Shown: positions 54,015 through 64,000 of the stretch, piece by piece
Numbering within the stretch: position 1 is the first letter of the stretch
How the letters are laid out: every line of letters starts with the position of its first letter
From: Flavobacterium laiguense
GTDB lineage: Bacteria > Bacteroidota > Bacteroidia > Flavobacteriales > Flavobacteriaceae
Direction: 5' to 3'
DNA: 64,000 nt
Assembly (NCBI RefSeq): GCF_003097655.1
Contig: NZ_QCZH01000014.1
Span: 1 to 64,000, forward strand
Program-made: the position numbers and the translations under genes
Notes under the pieces: model-generated
Told to the model about the DNA's origin: nothing
Database searches by the model: none
What the model saw: only the letters and a program-made list of their open reading frames with translations

Positions 54015-54302
54015 ATTCTGTATTTTAGATTTAAAATTTTAGATTTTAGATTGTCTCTCTGAAAACGAATCTCTGTGACTGCCCCAGTCCCGACGCTTCG
54101 GGAGAAATGGAAAGCCTTTTTGAGAGGAACTCTATTTTTTCTTGAACTAGAAAAGCGACTAAAAGGAGCTCTTTCTTGTTCTTAGAAAAAAATAGTTGCG
54201 ACAAAAAGCTTCCAATGTACAGCTGGATAAGGCCCGACAAATTTAGAAAATTTTACTCGCATTAACAAACTCCATACTCCCTGCTTTTAACACAAAAAAT
54301 AA
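54015..54302. repeat. spacer with dispersed repeat material
   Basis: This spacer between yqeY and ftsZ holds no convincing gene; a minus-strand frame at 54046-54240 has no family likeness. It contains the palindrome TCCCGA-CGCT-TCGGGA at 54088-54103 and TTTTAGATT-type repeats near 54025-54052. Confidence 0.45.
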
Positions 54303-54334
54303 CCCGAAAATTAAATTGAATTTTCGGGCTATCT
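54303..54334 (-). terminator. terminator of ftsZ and the division cluster
   Basis: A perfect 10-bp stem CCCGAAAATT/AATTTTCGGG lies 19 bases past the ftsZ stop on the minus strand, with a T-rich tail. Confidence 0.8.
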
Positions 54335-54352
54335 CAAAAATGGCTTGAGTTG

Positions 54353-56314
54353 TTAATCTACATTGTCATGTAAATAGGAGTTGTTGGAACGCAATTGTAA
54401 ATCATTGTTACTGTCTGTTCCAACAGATATTCTTGAATTTGAGTTGTTATTTTGTGAACTCGAAAGATCAATACCAAATCGTTTGTAAGCTGGTTCTCTT
54501 TCCAACTCATCTACTCTAGATACATTATCGTGAAACTTATAATTAAAGTCTTTTAATTTTTTTCTTCTTTCTTCTGCTCTAAATCGTAAAGTTTCTTCTA
54601 TTGTCATATCAATAGGAGAATTGTTTTCTAGTACTGGAGCCTCTTCAACTGGAGTCACCACTTGTTTCATCGTGATGTTTAATTCTGCAGGAATCACTTC
54701 CTCCACCACTTTTGCAGCTGGCTTACTGTCTAGAAAGTCATTCTCTACCTCCATATACTCTTCAAGGGAATATTTTATTATTCCATTATCAGACAATTCC
54801 GTTACTGGAACAAATTGTACAGGCTGTACCACTTTAATATCACGAGTTTCGTTTGTAAGTTCAAACAAAATCTCGTCCACTTGCTTCACAGCAGCCGGCG
54901 CTTGTACTGGCTCTGTTCTGTGCAAAGGCATATCAAAAGAGAAAGTAGTTTGCTCTTGTTTTTCTTCAAAACGTATTGATTCAGCTTTTACGGCTCTAAC
55001 TTGTTCTATTGTTGGGTTAGAAATAACAAAATCAATGTCTTTTATAGGAGAAACAATTTCGAAAGTAACATCTAAATTTTTAATAAACTCAGACATAACC
55101 ATTAATTCATTGTCGTCAATCGAAGCAATTACCGGTTCCGGAATCGCAACTTCATCTTCCACTAAATCGAAAACTATTCTTTCAACTTCTTGATCTTTAG
55201 CTGTTGTTACTTCACTATTCAGATTAAAACCGGCTACTGTATTATTCGACAAATCAAAAACCCCTCTTTGTTCGTCTTCTAATGTATGTATGATTTTTTT
55301 AGGTTCAACATTTACGATTTCGTTTTGTTGTTCTACATCAAAACCAGTAGCAATAATGGTTACGGCAATCGAATCACCAAGAGTTTCATCTTCACCAACC
55401 CCCATGATAATGTTGGCATTAGAACCTGCCTCTGATTGAATGTGTTCGTTGATTTCGGCAATTTCATCAATAGTAATTTCATTAGTTCCAGAAACGATAA
55501 GCAACAAAACGTTTTTGGCACCAGTAATTTTATTATCATTCAAAAGCGGAGAATCTAAGGCTGCAACAATTCCTTCTTTGGCTCTATTTTCACCAGAAGA
55601 AACAGAAGATCCCATAATAGCCGTTCCGCTATTATACAATACAGTCTTAGCATCACGTAAATCGATATTTTGAGTATAGTGATGCGTAATTACTTCGGCA
55701 ATACCTCTAGAGGCCGTTGCCAAAACTTCATCCGCTTTTGAAAATCCAGCTTTGAAACCAAGATTTCCATATACTTCTCTTAATTTATTATTGTTGATTA
55801 CAATCAATGAATCGACTTGCTTACGCAATTTTTCGATACCGATAAGGGCTTGCTCTTGACGCACTTTCCCTTCGAACAAGAATGGCAAAGTCACAATCCC
55901 AACGGTAAGAATATCTCTTTCTTTGGCCAATTGCGCAATCACTGGTGCGGCTCCAGTTCCGGTACCACCACCCATTCCTGCAGTAATAAAAACCATTTTG
56001 GTATTGCGATCCAACACTTTTTCAATTTCGGCAACACTTTCAATAGCGGATTGATGGCCTACATCTGGGTTTGCTCCAGCTCCAAGACCTTCGGTTAAAT
56101 GAACTCCTAGCTGAATTTTATTCGGTACAGAACTATTATCCAGTGCTTGGGAATCGGTATTACAGACGATGAAATCAACGCCTTTAATCCCTTGTTTAAA
56201 CATGTGGTTAATGGCATTACTACCACCTCCACCTACTCCGATAACTTTTATTACATTTGATTGATTTTTTGGTAAATCAAATGAAATGCTTCCAAATTCT
56301 GAGTTGCTTGACAT
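54353..56314 (-). CDS. ftsZ: cell division GTPase FtsZ
   Basis: The 653-aa FtsZ has the tubulin signature [10 protein letters not shown] (near 113-122), an N-terminal [17 protein letters not shown] and the T7 synergy loop (about 210-220). The GTPase core ends near residue 325. About 330 more residues follow, acidic and Val/Glu-rich, then a charged helix ([21 protein letters not shown]) and the end SYLHDNVD. E. coli FtsZ is 383 aa, so this tail is unusually long, as in other Flavobacteriia. It builds the division ring. Confidence 0.96.
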   Translation of the reverse strand: MSSNSEFGSISFDLPKNQSNVIKVIGVGGGGSNAINHMFKQGIKGVDFIVCNTDSQALDNSSVPNKIQLGVHLTEGLGAGANPDVGHQSAIESVAEIEKVLDRNTKMVFITAGMGGGTGTGAAPVIAQLAKERDILTVGIVTLPFLFEGKVRQEQALIGIEKLRKQVDSLIVINNNKLREVYGNLGFKAGFSKADEVLATASRGIAEVITHHYTQNIDLRDAKTVLYNSGTAIMGSSVSSGENRAKEGIVAALDSPLLNDNKITGAKNVLLLIVSGTNEITIDEIAEINEHIQSEAGSNANIIMGVGEDETLGDSIAVTIIATGFDVEQQNEIVNVEPKKIIHTLEDEQRGVFDLSNNTVAGFNLNSEVTTAKDQEVERIVFDLVEDEVAIPEPVIASIDDNELMVMSEFIKNLDVTFEIVSPIKDIDFVISNPTIEQVRAVKAESIRFEEKQEQTTFSFDMPLHRTEPVQAPAAVKQVDEILFELTNETRDIKVVQPVQFVPVTELSDNGIIKYSLEEYMEVENDFLDSKPAAKVVEEVIPAELNITMKQVVTPVEEAPVLENNSPIDMTIEETLRFRAEERRKKLKDFNYKFHDNVSRVDELEREPAYKRFGIDLSSSQNNNSNSRISVGTDSNNDLQLRSNNSYLHDNVD

Positions 56315-56413
56315 AATATGGGGTTTTGAAATTTTATTAATTTTAATTTTTTTTACTACTCTTGGCTTGGGGCAAAAAGGAGAACTGATAACTTATTCTA
56401 TTCTTGATAATAC

Positions 56414-57805
56414 TTATTCTGCGTTATCCAAAAAATCTTTAATCTTATCCACATATTTATCAAAAAAGGATCTTCTAATTTTGTTTTCAGTCGATTCTTC
56501 TTTGGTATGATCTTGTTGAAACACTTTTTCAGGTTCCACGTATACTTCTTCTTTTGCTTCCACAATCGCCTCAATTACTGGCTCCCTGTAATAAGTCACT
56601 TTTTCAGGACTAACCATAGCTTGCATTCTTACAGCGCTTTGTGTATTATTTTCGATACTGTTCATTACTAATCCAACCGCTGTAGCATATAAAGGACTTG
56701 AAATCTCTTCATCTGAGTTACCTGCTAAATGCTCGTTTGGATAACCAATTCTTGTATCCATTCCGGTAATGTATTCTACCAGTTGTTTAATGTGCTTTAA
56801 TTGTGCTCCACCACCCGTAAGAACAATTCCTGCAATCAATTTTTTGCGAGGATCTTCATGACCATAAGCTCTCACTTCTGTAAAAACCTGCTCAATAATT
56901 TCTACGACTCTTGCATTAATTATTTTTGACAGATTCTTTAATGAAATTTCTTTTGGCTCTCTACCTCTTAACCCTGGAATAGAAACGATTTCATTGTCTT
57001 TATTTTCTCCTGGCCAAGCTGAACCAAATTTCACTTTCAATAATTCGGCTTGTTTTTCAATAATGGAACATCCTTCTTTAATATCATCTGTAATTACATT
57101 TCCACCAAAAGGAATAACTGCAGTATGGCGAATGATCCCATCTTTAAAAATAGCTAAATCTGTGGTTCCTCCTCCAATATCTATAAGGGCAACACCTGCT
57201 TCTTTTTCTTCTTGACTCAAAACGGCATCCGATGAAGCTAACGGCTCTAATGTCAATCCTGACAATTCAATCCCTGAACTTTGAATACATCTGCCAACAT
57301 TCCTGATGGATGATGCTTGTCCAACTACAACATGAAAACTACTTTCCAGTCTTCCGCCGTACATACCTATCGGCTCTTTAATATCTGATTGACCATCAAT
57401 TTTAAATTCTTGAGGCAAAACATGAATAATCTCTTCTCCCGGAAGCATGGCTAATTTATGAACTTGATTGATCAACAAATCAATATCACTTCCGCCTATT
57501 ACTTCTTCTGGATTACTTCTGCTGATGTAATCACTATGCTGAATACTTCTGATGTGTTGTCCAGCAATACCAACCACAACATCTTTAATTTTATAACCCG
57601 AATTATTTTCGGCTTCAAGAATCGCTTGTTGTATTGATTGAATCGTTTGTGTAATATTATTTACAACGCCTCTCGCTACCCCTAAGCTTTTGGATTTTCC
57701 TACACCCAAAATTTCTAGCTTCCCGTATTCATTCTTTTTGCCAATCATGGCAACAATCTTAGTCGTCCCAATATCTAGACCTACCGCAATATTCTCTTTT
57801 TCCAT
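56414..57805 (-). CDS. ftsA: cell division actin-like protein FtsA
   Basis: This 463-aa actin-fold ATPase has phosphate-1 motif VGLDIGTTKIVAMIG (8-22), phosphate-2 IDIGGGTTDLAIF (near 207) and an adenosine motif GIVLTGGGAQLKHI. It carries the SHS2 (1C) subdomain and a C-terminal amphipathic helix (RRSFFDKYVDKIKDFLDNAE) that tethers the Z-ring to the membrane. A linker of about 55 residues precedes that helix. It lies 99 bases before ftsZ. Confidence 0.95.
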   Translation of the reverse strand: MEKENIAVGLDIGTTKIVAMIGKKNEYGKLEILGVGKSKSLGVARGVVNNITQTIQSIQQAILEAENNSGYKIKDVVVGIAGQHIRSIQHSDYISRSNPEEVIGGSDIDLLINQVHKLAMLPGEEIIHVLPQEFKIDGQSDIKEPIGMYGGRLESSFHVVVGQASSIRNVGRCIQSSGIELSGLTLEPLASSDAVLSQEEKEAGVALIDIGGGTTDLAIFKDGIIRHTAVIPFGGNVITDDIKEGCSIIEKQAELLKVKFGSAWPGENKDNEIVSIPGLRGREPKEISLKNLSKIINARVVEIIEQVFTEVRAYGHEDPRKKLIAGIVLTGGGAQLKHIKQLVEYITGMDTRIGYPNEHLAGNSDEEISSPLYATAVGLVMNSIENNTQSAVRMQAMVSPEKVTYYREPVIEAIVEAKEEVYVEPEKVFQQDHTKEESTENKIRRSFFDKYVDKIKDFLDNAE

Positions 57806-57812
57806 TTTCTAT

Positions 57813-58535
57813 TTATTTAGTGCAAACCACTTGTTCCGTAAATCTCAGATCTATTTTTTTATATTTATGCAACGAACTATCTAAACTTACTTTTTGAAAA
57901 AAAGCTTTATAGTTTTTAAATTTTCGCTCTACATTTATCATATTTCCAAAATCAATTTGAAAATTATAGTTTCTATTCAGCATTAATAAGCTACCATTGG
58001 GCATAATTTTGATACCAATAATGTTTTTTTTCAGAAACCCATCATCATAAATTACCTTAAATAATTCAAATAAATCTTTGCTATTTTTCTTGTTTATCTC
58101 CCCAGAAACAAGTGGAACTCGAGCCGTAAAATTGGCTGACAATGGCATTATATTACCCTCGCTATCAATATAGAAGGAGCCCTTGTCATTAAAAACTCTA
58201 GCTATAGGTGTCTTTTGTTTTACAACCGCCTTTAGAACTCCATCGATACTTACAAACACATCTGCCCTCTCGATCATAGCTTGAGCATTTAATACTTGCT
58301 CTAGCTTATTCAAATCTAACCTATCTTTTCTTACGGTTGTAGCGTTCGAATTATTTTCTATTAACAATTTATTAACCGATTCTTGCTTTACAAAAAGAGC
58401 GTTTTCACCTTCAAAAACTACTGCGGATTTAGTCAATTTTCTCTTGGAATTTCTTTTTGATGTGAATGAAAAAAGAAAAATAACCAAGAAAAACATAAAC
58501 AATAATCGTACGTTATTCCAATTAAAGATTTTCAT
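57813..58535 (-). CDS. ftsQ: cell division protein FtsQ
   Basis: The 240-aa bitopic protein has a short cytoplasmic end and one membrane helix (VRLLFMFFLVIFLFSF). Its POTRA-like periplasmic part holds LNKLEQVLNAQAMIERADVFVSIDGVLKAVVKQKTPIARVF. Divisome scaffolding is its role. The gene overlaps murC by 14 bases and precedes ftsA by 7. Confidence 0.88.
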   Translation of the reverse strand: MKIFNWNNVRLLFMFFLVIFLFSFTSKRNSKRKLTKSAVVFEGENALFVKQESVNKLLIENNSNATTVRKDRLDLNKLEQVLNAQAMIERADVFVSIDGVLKAVVKQKTPIARVFNDKGSFYIDSEGNIMPLSANFTARVPLVSGEINKKNSKDLFELFKVIYDDGFLKKNIIGIKIMPNGSLLMLNRNYNFQIDFGNMINVERKFKNYKAFFQKVSLDSSLHKYKKIDLRFTEQVVCTK

Positions 58536-59871
58536 ATAAAGCTTTTTTAATTGAAGGAACCATTTCTCCTAAATCACCTGCACCTATAGTTACAATAACA
58601 CGAGCATCATTAGCCAAAATTGTAGGAATCAAATCCTCTTTTGTGATTAATTTTTTATGCTCGTTGGTCATTTTATCCATAAGCCATTGTGAATTTACAC
58701 CTTCCATTGGCAGTTCTCGTGCCGGATAAATATCCAATAAAAGCACTTCATCAAAAGCCGATAAACTTTTGGCAAAATTATCAGCGAAATCTCTGGTTCT
58801 ACTAAACAAATGGGGTTGAAATATAGCCAATACCTTTTGATCAGGATACAATTCCCGAACCGCTTGATGAACTGCATTTATTTCGGTAGGATGATGTGCA
58901 TAATCATCTATATAAACTAGGTTTTCTTCTCTTATTTGATAAGAAAATCGTCTTCTAATTCCTTTGAAAGACAACAAAGCTTTCGCAATAACCTCGGTTG
59001 GGGTGCCGTAGGTTACTGCCATAGCCAGTGCCATTAAAGCATTCATTAAATTATGCTTACCTGGCAATCCAAAACGCAAATCTTTAATTAATTCGTTTGG
59101 AGTTTTAACATCAAAAACGTAACTGCCGTTTTCTATTCTTACATTGAAAGCTTTATAAACAGCCTCCTCATTTACGGCACAAACCACCCCATCAATAGGT
59201 AATTCATTGGTAATAAACAGATTGTTTTTATCTTCAACTTTATTGGCAAATTCTACAAAAGACTCCTCAATAGCTTCACTGGTCCCGTAAATATCCAAAT
59301 GATCAGCATCCATTGATGTGATACAGGCAATATTGGGATGTAAATGTAAAAAGGAACGGTCAAACTCATCGGCCTCAACTACAGTAACCGTTTTTCCGAT
59401 ACCGATTAAATTAGAATCATAATTCTCTACAATTCCTCCGATAAAAGCTGTAACATCCGCCCCGCTTTCATACAAAATATGGCCTAAAATACTAGAAGTT
59501 GTAGTTTTTCCGTGGGTTCCTGCAACTGCGAAACAAAAAGTATCTTTTGTAATTATCCCTAGAACTTCGGCTCTTTTCTTCACTTGATAATCCCTTTCTA
59601 TGAAAAAATTCCATTCCGAATGAGACACAGGAACTGCTGGGGTAATAATAACCAAAGTGTTTTCTACATAAAAATCATTTGGAATCAATCCAATACTATC
59701 TTCAAAGTGAATGTCAATTCCACTTTCTATTAATTCACTGGTAAGAATCGAAGGCGTTTTATCATAACCCGAAACCTGCTTTCCGATAGCCTTAAAATAA
59801 CGAGCCAAAGCACTCATTCCGATGCCTCCAATACCAATGAAATAGACGTTTTTTATTTGATTCAAGTTCAT
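58522..59871 (-). CDS. murC: UDP-N-acetylmuramate-L-alanine ligase MurC
   Basis: This 449-aa Mur ligase has N-terminal GIGGIGMSALARY, the ATP loop VAGTHGKTTTSS (near 117-128), central ADEFDRSFLHLHP and C-terminal YIDDYAHHPTEI and FQPHLFSRTRDF. It adds L-alanine to UDP-MurNAc in the cytoplasm. It overlaps ftsQ and follows murG by 51 bases. Confidence 0.96.
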   Translation of the reverse strand: MNLNQIKNVYFIGIGGIGMSALARYFKAIGKQVSGYDKTPSILTSELIESGIDIHFEDSIGLIPNDFYVENTLVIITPAVPVSHSEWNFFIERDYQVKKRAEVLGIITKDTFCFAVAGTHGKTTTSSILGHILYESGADVTAFIGGIVENYDSNLIGIGKTVTVVEADEFDRSFLHLHPNIACITSMDADHLDIYGTSEAIEESFVEFANKVEDKNNLFITNELPIDGVVCAVNEEAVYKAFNVRIENGSYVFDVKTPNELIKDLRFGLPGKHNLMNALMALAMAVTYGTPTEVIAKALLSFKGIRRRFSYQIREENLVYIDDYAHHPTEINAVHQAVRELYPDQKVLAIFQPHLFSRTRDFADNFAKSLSAFDEVLLLDIYPARELPMEGVNSQWLMDKMTNEHKKLITKEDLIPTILANDARVIVTIGAGDLGEMVPSIKKALYENL

Positions 59872-59922
59872 TTCTTTTCTTTTTATAAGATTCTTCAGTC
59901 TATCCTTTTTATACTATTCTCT

Positions 59923-61017
59923 TTATTCTTTTTCAATCAACTTCACAATTTCATCAACTATTTGTTCGGTTGCTTTTGGCTTAGCCAATTTCTTTATATT
60001 TTGACTTAACTGTTCTTGTTTTCCCGGATCTTTTATCAACGATTCGAATACTAAACTAAAGTCTTCATCCAGTTGTGATTCTTTAAGCAAAATAGCTCCT
60101 TTTTTATTCACAATTGCTTGAGCATTTTTGGTTTGATGATCCTCAGCAACATTGGGAGAAGGAATAAAAATTACCGGTTTCCCAACGATACACAACTCCG
60201 AAACCGAGGATGCACCTGCTCTAGAAACGACTACATCGGCAGCCGCATAAACCAAATCCATTCTCTCAATAAAAGCCACTACTTGAACATTATGTTTATT
60301 ATATCTTTTATAATCTTCTAAATAAAATTTCCCACATTGCCAGATAACCTGAACATTCAGTGACAATAATTTATCCAATTCTTTTTCTATTAATTGATTA
60401 ATCCTTCTTGCTCCAAGGCTTCCTCCTAATACCAAAAGTGTTTTTTTGTTTCTGTCTAATTTAAAATACTGAATCGCTTCTTCTCTCTTTCCTTCTATAT
60501 CAATTAAATCTTGACGAACCGGGTTACCAGTTAAAATCATTTTCTCCTTAGAAAAAAAACGTTCCAAATGATCATATGCCACACAAATGACATTTGCTTT
60601 TTTACTTAATAATTTATTGGTAATTCCAGGATAAGAATTTTGTTCTTGAATCACTGTTGGAATATTCATGGTGTTGGCCATTTTCAACAAAGGACCACTT
60701 GCAAATCCACCTGTCCCTATAACCACATCTGGCTTGAACTTTTTTATTATTTTTCTGGATTCCCATAAACTATTCAATAATTTAAAAGGGAACATTGCAT
60801 TTTGAATCGTTAATTTTCTTTGCAGACCAGCAATCCAAAGTCCTTTTATTTTGTACCCTGCTTGTGGTACTTTTTGCATTTCCATTTTGTCTTTGGCACC
60901 AACAAACAAAATTTCCGAATCCGGAAAACGAGATTTTAATTCGTTTGCAATCGCAATTGCAGGATAGATATGACCTCCTGTTCCACCTCCACTTAATATG
61001 AATTTATGTTTTGCCAT
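59923..61017 (-). CDS. murG: UDP-GlcNAc transferase MurG
   Basis: The 364-aa GT-B glycosyltransferase makes lipid II from lipid I. It has [22 protein letters not shown] at the start, GGFASGP and [15 protein letters not shown], then [10 protein letters not shown] and [24 protein letters not shown] near the UDP-GlcNAc site. ATG 61017 is the standard start; a GTG at 61065 adds 16 unrelated residues. Confidence 0.96.
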   Translation of the reverse strand: MAKHKFILSGGGTGGHIYPAIAIANELKSRFPDSEILFVGAKDKMEMQKVPQAGYKIKGLWIAGLQRKLTIQNAMFPFKLLNSLWESRKIIKKFKPDVVIGTGGFASGPLLKMANTMNIPTVIQEQNSYPGITNKLLSKKANVICVAYDHLERFFSKEKMILTGNPVRQDLIDIEGKREEAIQYFKLDRNKKTLLVLGGSLGARRINQLIEKELDKLLSLNVQVIWQCGKFYLEDYKRYNKHNVQVVAFIERMDLVYAAADVVVSRAGASSVSELCIVGKPVIFIPSPNVAEDHQTKNAQAIVNKKGAILLKESQLDEDFSLVFESLIKDPGKQEQLSQNIKKLAKPKATEQIVDEIVKLIEKE

Positions 61018-61099
61018 CTTAAAAATTACTAAGTTGTTTCTATTTTTTGAATACCTAGATTTCACAATTTGAACTCCGATTACTAATTGCCAAATCCGA

Positions 61100-62416
61100 T
61101 TATTTCAGCACAGCATTCATTGGATTTTTAGAATTATCCGTTATAGAATAATTGCTTGAATCAAATTCGCCTTTATCTAATTCTTTGTCAGTATTAAGAT
61201 CCGCTTCTAATTCTCGATCTATCAATTTTTGTAGTGCTTCTTCCCTTTTTTCTTTTTCTAGTTTTTCTAGTGCAATTTCTTCTTCTTTTTTAGTCACACT
61301 CAAAATGATCCCGAGTCCAAAGCAAGTCATCCAAATAGAACTACCACCACTACTTATCAATGGCAATGTTTGTCCCGTAACGGGTAATAACTCTACCGCA
61401 ACCGCCATATTGATCATGGCTTGAAAAATCATCGGAAACCCTAACCCTATGACGACCAGTTTCCCAAAAAGAGTATTGGCTTTATGGGAGGCTACCACAA
61501 AACGGAATAATAAAAGCAAATACAAAACCAATACACCTAACCCGCCAACCAATCCGTATTCCTCAACTATAATGGCATAAATAAAATCGGAAGAGGATTG
61601 GGGTAAAAAATTCTTCTGTACGCTTTTGCCTGGCCCTAATCCATATATTTGACCTGAGGCAATGGCTATTTTAGCTTTTTCTATTTGATAATCATCCTCA
61701 TCGGCTTTGTCAGTTGTAAAATTCTCTATACGACTACCCCAAGTACCAACTCTGCTGAAAAATTTAGAATCAGGAAAAGCCTTGGAAAGCAACACAAAAA
61801 AAGCTAGAAACACAATTCCCATACCCAAAATGGCCCCTATATATTTCATCGGGTATTTACCAACAAAAACAAGCATGGTTACCATTGCAAAAATAAGAGC
61901 TGTAGTAGAAAAATTAGCTGGTAAAATAAGTGCTAATGTTATAAAAACAGGAGTCCAAAGCTCCCATAAAGAAGACTGAAAAGTAATGGGGTTTTCTCTG
62001 GTTTTTGACAAATAACGTGCCACAAAAATAAACAAAATGATAGACGCAAGCGTTGATGTTTGAAAAGACAATCCCACAAAAGGAATTTGAATCCATCTAC
62101 TCGCATTAGCCCCGCCAATTGCTGTTCCTTTTGCTAATGTGTACAACAACAAAAGCCAAACTACAGGCAATCCCGCCTTTGAAATAGCCCTAAAATAATG
62201 ATACGGTATATTATGAATCCAATAAATAATCAGAAAACCGATACAGATATGGGCAAAATGTTTAACCAAATAACCTAACGTATTTCCGGTTCCGTGACCG
62301 ATGTATGCCAAATTACTACTCGCACTAAAAACAGGCATAAACGAAAACATAGCCAATAAAGCCACGAATGACCAAATGCCTTTATCTCCTTTTAATTTGT
62401 TAACTAGTTCTTTCAT
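61100..62416 (-). CDS. ftsW: SEDS peptidoglycan glycosyltransferase FtsW
   Basis: This 438-aa SEDS protein has about ten membrane segments and polymerises glycan strands at the septum. Signature parts are [19 protein letters not shown], the extracellular GSRIENFT loop with a [22 protein letters not shown] stretch, [15 protein letters not shown] and [14 protein letters not shown]. The C-terminal tail (about 385-438) is unusually long and charged, coiled-coil-like. It lies between murD and murG. Confidence 0.94.
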   Translation of the reverse strand: MKELVNKLKGDKGIWSFVALLAMFSFMPVFSASSNLAYIGHGTGNTLGYLVKHFAHICIGFLIIYWIHNIPYHYFRAISKAGLPVVWLLLLYTLAKGTAIGGANASRWIQIPFVGLSFQTSTLASIILFIFVARYLSKTRENPITFQSSLWELWTPVFITLALILPANFSTTALIFAMVTMLVFVGKYPMKYIGAILGMGIVFLAFFVLLSKAFPDSKFFSRVGTWGSRIENFTTDKADEDDYQIEKAKIAIASGQIYGLGPGKSVQKNFLPQSSSDFIYAIIVEEYGLVGGLGVLVLYLLLLFRFVVASHKANTLFGKLVVIGLGFPMIFQAMINMAVAVELLPVTGQTLPLISSGGSSIWMTCFGLGIILSVTKKEEEIALEKLEKEKREEALQKLIDRELEADLNTDKELDKGEFDSSNYSITDNSKNPMNAVLK

Positions 62417-62479
62417 TTTTAAATTTTAGAATTTAGAGTTTAGAATTTAGATTTAACTTCCATTGAGAAATCAAAACCA

Positions 62480-62497
62480 TCTCGATAGCTATCGGGA
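62480..62497. repeat. dispersed palindrome (TCTCGATAGCTATCGGGA)
   Basis: This is a near-perfect 18-bp palindrome in the murD-ftsW spacer, read as TTTAGTCCCGATAGC on the minus strand. It is the longest member of the TCCCGA...TCGGGA family seen in this window. Confidence 0.6.
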
Positions 62498-62511
62498 CTA
62501 AAAACTTTAAT

Positions 62512-63843
62512 TTACAAATTCTTTACTGCTTGTTTGAATTGTCTTCCTCTATCCTCGTAGCTTTCGAACAAATCAAAACTGGCACAAGCTGGCGACAATA
62601 AAACCGTGTCTCCTTTTTCGGTTAAACGTTGCGCCATACGAACGGCATCAGTCATATTATCTACTTCAACCATCATGTCAACAACACCGCCAAAAACATC
62701 AATAATCTTCTTATTATCAACACCCAAACAAATAATCGCTTTTACTTTCTCACGAACTAAAGACATCAATTCATTATAATCATTCCCTTTGTCTACCCCA
62801 CCTACTATCCAAACTGTTGGAGTAGTCATGCTATCTAAAGCAAAAAACACAGAATTCACATTGGTTGCTTTAGAATCATTGATATATTGAACGTTTTGAA
62901 TTTTCAACACTTTTTCTAAACGATGCTCAACACCTTGAAAATTAGACAAACTTTCACGAATAGTTTCCTTTCTTATTTGCAAAATTCTTGCAACAGAAGT
63001 TGCGGCCATAGCATTTTTTAGATTATGTTTTCCTTCCAATGCAATATGTTCTGTATCCATTGCAAACTCTTCGTGATTGATCTTTACTTCCATTTTGTTG
63101 TTTTTTATATAAGCCCCTTCGTTGAATTCATCCGTCAATGAAAAAGGAATTAATTTCGCTTTTGTATTATTTTTATTTAACCATTCTGTTATAGCTTCAT
63201 CATTGTAATCATAGATAAGGAAATCTTCTTCGGTTTGGTTCATTGTAACCCTGAATTTCGAATCAATATAATTTTGATATTTATAATTGTATCGATCTAA
63301 ATGATCAGGGCTTATATTGGTAATTATTGCTATATGTGGCTTGTAATTTATAATTCCATCAAGCTGAAAACTGCTCAACTCTATCACATAAATATCATAC
63401 TTATTTTCTGCAACTTGCCAAGCAAAACTTTTCCCGATGTTCCCTGCCAACCCAACATTCAATCCTGCTGCTTTCAGCAAATGATAGGTTAACATCGTTG
63501 TGGTAGTTTTACCGTTACTTCCTGTTATCCCAATGGTAGTAGCTTCTGTAAATGGAGCTGCAAATTCAATTTCAGAAATCACAGAAACACCTTTCTCCTT
63601 TATTTGCTTAACTATTGGCGATTTGTCTGGAATCCCAGGGCTTTTCATCACCACATCGGCATTCAATATCAGCTCTTCGGTATGTTTTCCCTCTTCCCAA
63701 GCAATTCCATTAATGATAAGAACTTCTTTATAACTTCCTTGGATTTTTCCAAAGTCTGAAACAAAAACATCATAACCTTGTTTTTTTCCTAGAATAGCAG
63801 TTCCAACACCGCTTTCTCCACCTCCTAATACTACTAGCCTCAT
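62512..63843 (-). CDS. murD: UDP-N-acetylmuramoylalanine-D-glutamate ligase MurD
   Basis: The 443-aa Mur ligase has N-terminal LVVLGGGESGVGTAILGKK, ATP loop GITGSNGKTTTTMLTYH (near 107-123), VIELSSFQLDGI, NISPDHLDRYNY and C-terminal NDSKATNVNSVFFALDSM and LLSPACASFDLFESYEDRG. It adds D-glutamate to UDP-MurNAc-L-Ala. The start is one base after the mraY stop. Confidence 0.96.
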   Translation of the reverse strand: MRLVVLGGGESGVGTAILGKKQGYDVFVSDFGKIQGSYKEVLIINGIAWEEGKHTEELILNADVVMKSPGIPDKSPIVKQIKEKGVSVISEIEFAAPFTEATTIGITGSNGKTTTTMLTYHLLKAAGLNVGLAGNIGKSFAWQVAENKYDIYVIELSSFQLDGIINYKPHIAIITNISPDHLDRYNYKYQNYIDSKFRVTMNQTEEDFLIYDYNDEAITEWLNKNNTKAKLIPFSLTDEFNEGAYIKNNKMEVKINHEEFAMDTEHIALEGKHNLKNAMAATSVARILQIRKETIRESLSNFQGVEHRLEKVLKIQNVQYINDSKATNVNSVFFALDSMTTPTVWIVGGVDKGNDYNELMSLVREKVKAIICLGVDNKKIIDVFGGVVDMMVEVDNMTDAVRMAQRLTEKGDTVLLSPACASFDLFESYEDRGRQFKQAVKNL

Positions 63844-63844
63844 A

Positions 63845-64000
63845 CTATCTTAATTTTAGTGTAACAATAGACAATATGGCCAACATGATTGCAACAACCC
63901 AAAATCGAGTAACAATTTTGCTTTCATGATACCCTTTCTTTTGATAATGATGATGCAACGGAGACATCAGAAAAATTCTTCGTCCTTCTCCAAAACGTTT
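63845..64000 (-). CDS. mraY: MraY, C-terminal part only
   Basis: The last 51 codons of phospho-MurNAc-pentapeptide transferase are visible; the gene runs off the window edge. The C-terminal signature [19 protein letters not shown] with its HHH motif is present, then [17 protein letters not shown] and the end LKLR. The enzyme makes lipid I from undecaprenyl phosphate. It heads the mraY-murD-ftsW-murG-murC order seen here. Confidence 0.93.
   Translation of the reverse strand, partial: KRFGEGRRIFLMSPLHHHYQKKGYHESKIVTRFWVVAIMLAILSIVTLKLR

Noticed and set aside
54046..54240. 64-aa minus-strand frame between yqeY and ftsZ
   Set aside because: It covers a dispersed palindrome and looks like translated repeat DNA; no start context or family.

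Overview
This window looks like chromosome of a Flavobacteriaceae bacterium, most likely Flavobacterium or a close relative. The evidence is low G+C, promoters with TAnnTTTG -7 boxes, a complete gldKLMN set (core of the type IX secretion and gliding machinery), an exosortase of the XrtF type, an HYC_CC_PP/TonB-receptor metal cluster, a primary sigma factor that lacks region 1.1, and an FtsZ with a very long C-terminal extension.

Layout. (1) 1-185: two identical initiator tRNA-Met genes in tandem. (2) 170-6928: a 6.7-kb integrative element bounded by a 16-bp direct repeat of the tRNA 3' end. It carries a tyrosine integrase with a helix-turn-helix partner, a serine recombinase, a small HUH Rep-like protein beside an iteron-like origin candidate, and a run of small cargo genes, including a stand-alone PD-(D/E)XK protein, a nonsense-mutated gene and an attC-like inverted repeat. 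(3) 7-15.7 kb: two leucine-rich-repeat paralogues, a DUF1761 membrane protein, pterin dehydratase, a FemAB/GNAT-like protein, an ABC-F ATPase, a DUF983 protein and a FAD oxidoreductase. (4) 15.7-24.4 kb, minus strand: gldN, gldM, gldL, gldK, then a ureohydrolase homologue that has lost half its metal ligands, and topA. (5) 24.6-34 kb, plus strand: glpD, miaB, a GxxExxY gene enclosed by perfect 29-bp inverted repeats, a sigma-54 type activator, lptE, a TPR protein, secG, groES and groEL. (6) 34-41.6 kb, minus strand: DedA, a three-gene copper-type cluster, a beta-CASP ribonuclease-like protein, an ATP-cone/Mrr nuclease fusion, and the XrtF pair. (7) 41.7-51.4 kb, plus strand: GAF protein, rpsO, pnp, a strongly structured intergenic element, an orphan gene, a TPR histidine kinase with LytTR regulator, rpoD and rpe. 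(8) 51.4-64 kb, minus strand: CBS protein, MtfA-like peptidase, HbpS/GlcG protein, tRNA-Arg, yqeY, and the division/cell-wall cluster read as mraY-murD-ftsW-murG-murC-ftsQ-ftsA-ftsZ.

Most of the chromosome here is housekeeping: envelope synthesis and division, T9SS, chaperonin, RNA turnover. The most unusual parts are the element at the initiator tRNA, the degenerate ureohydrolase next to the gld genes, the inverted-repeat-bounded GxxExxY unit, and the folded element after pnp. All function calls come from reading the sequence; no database search was possible.
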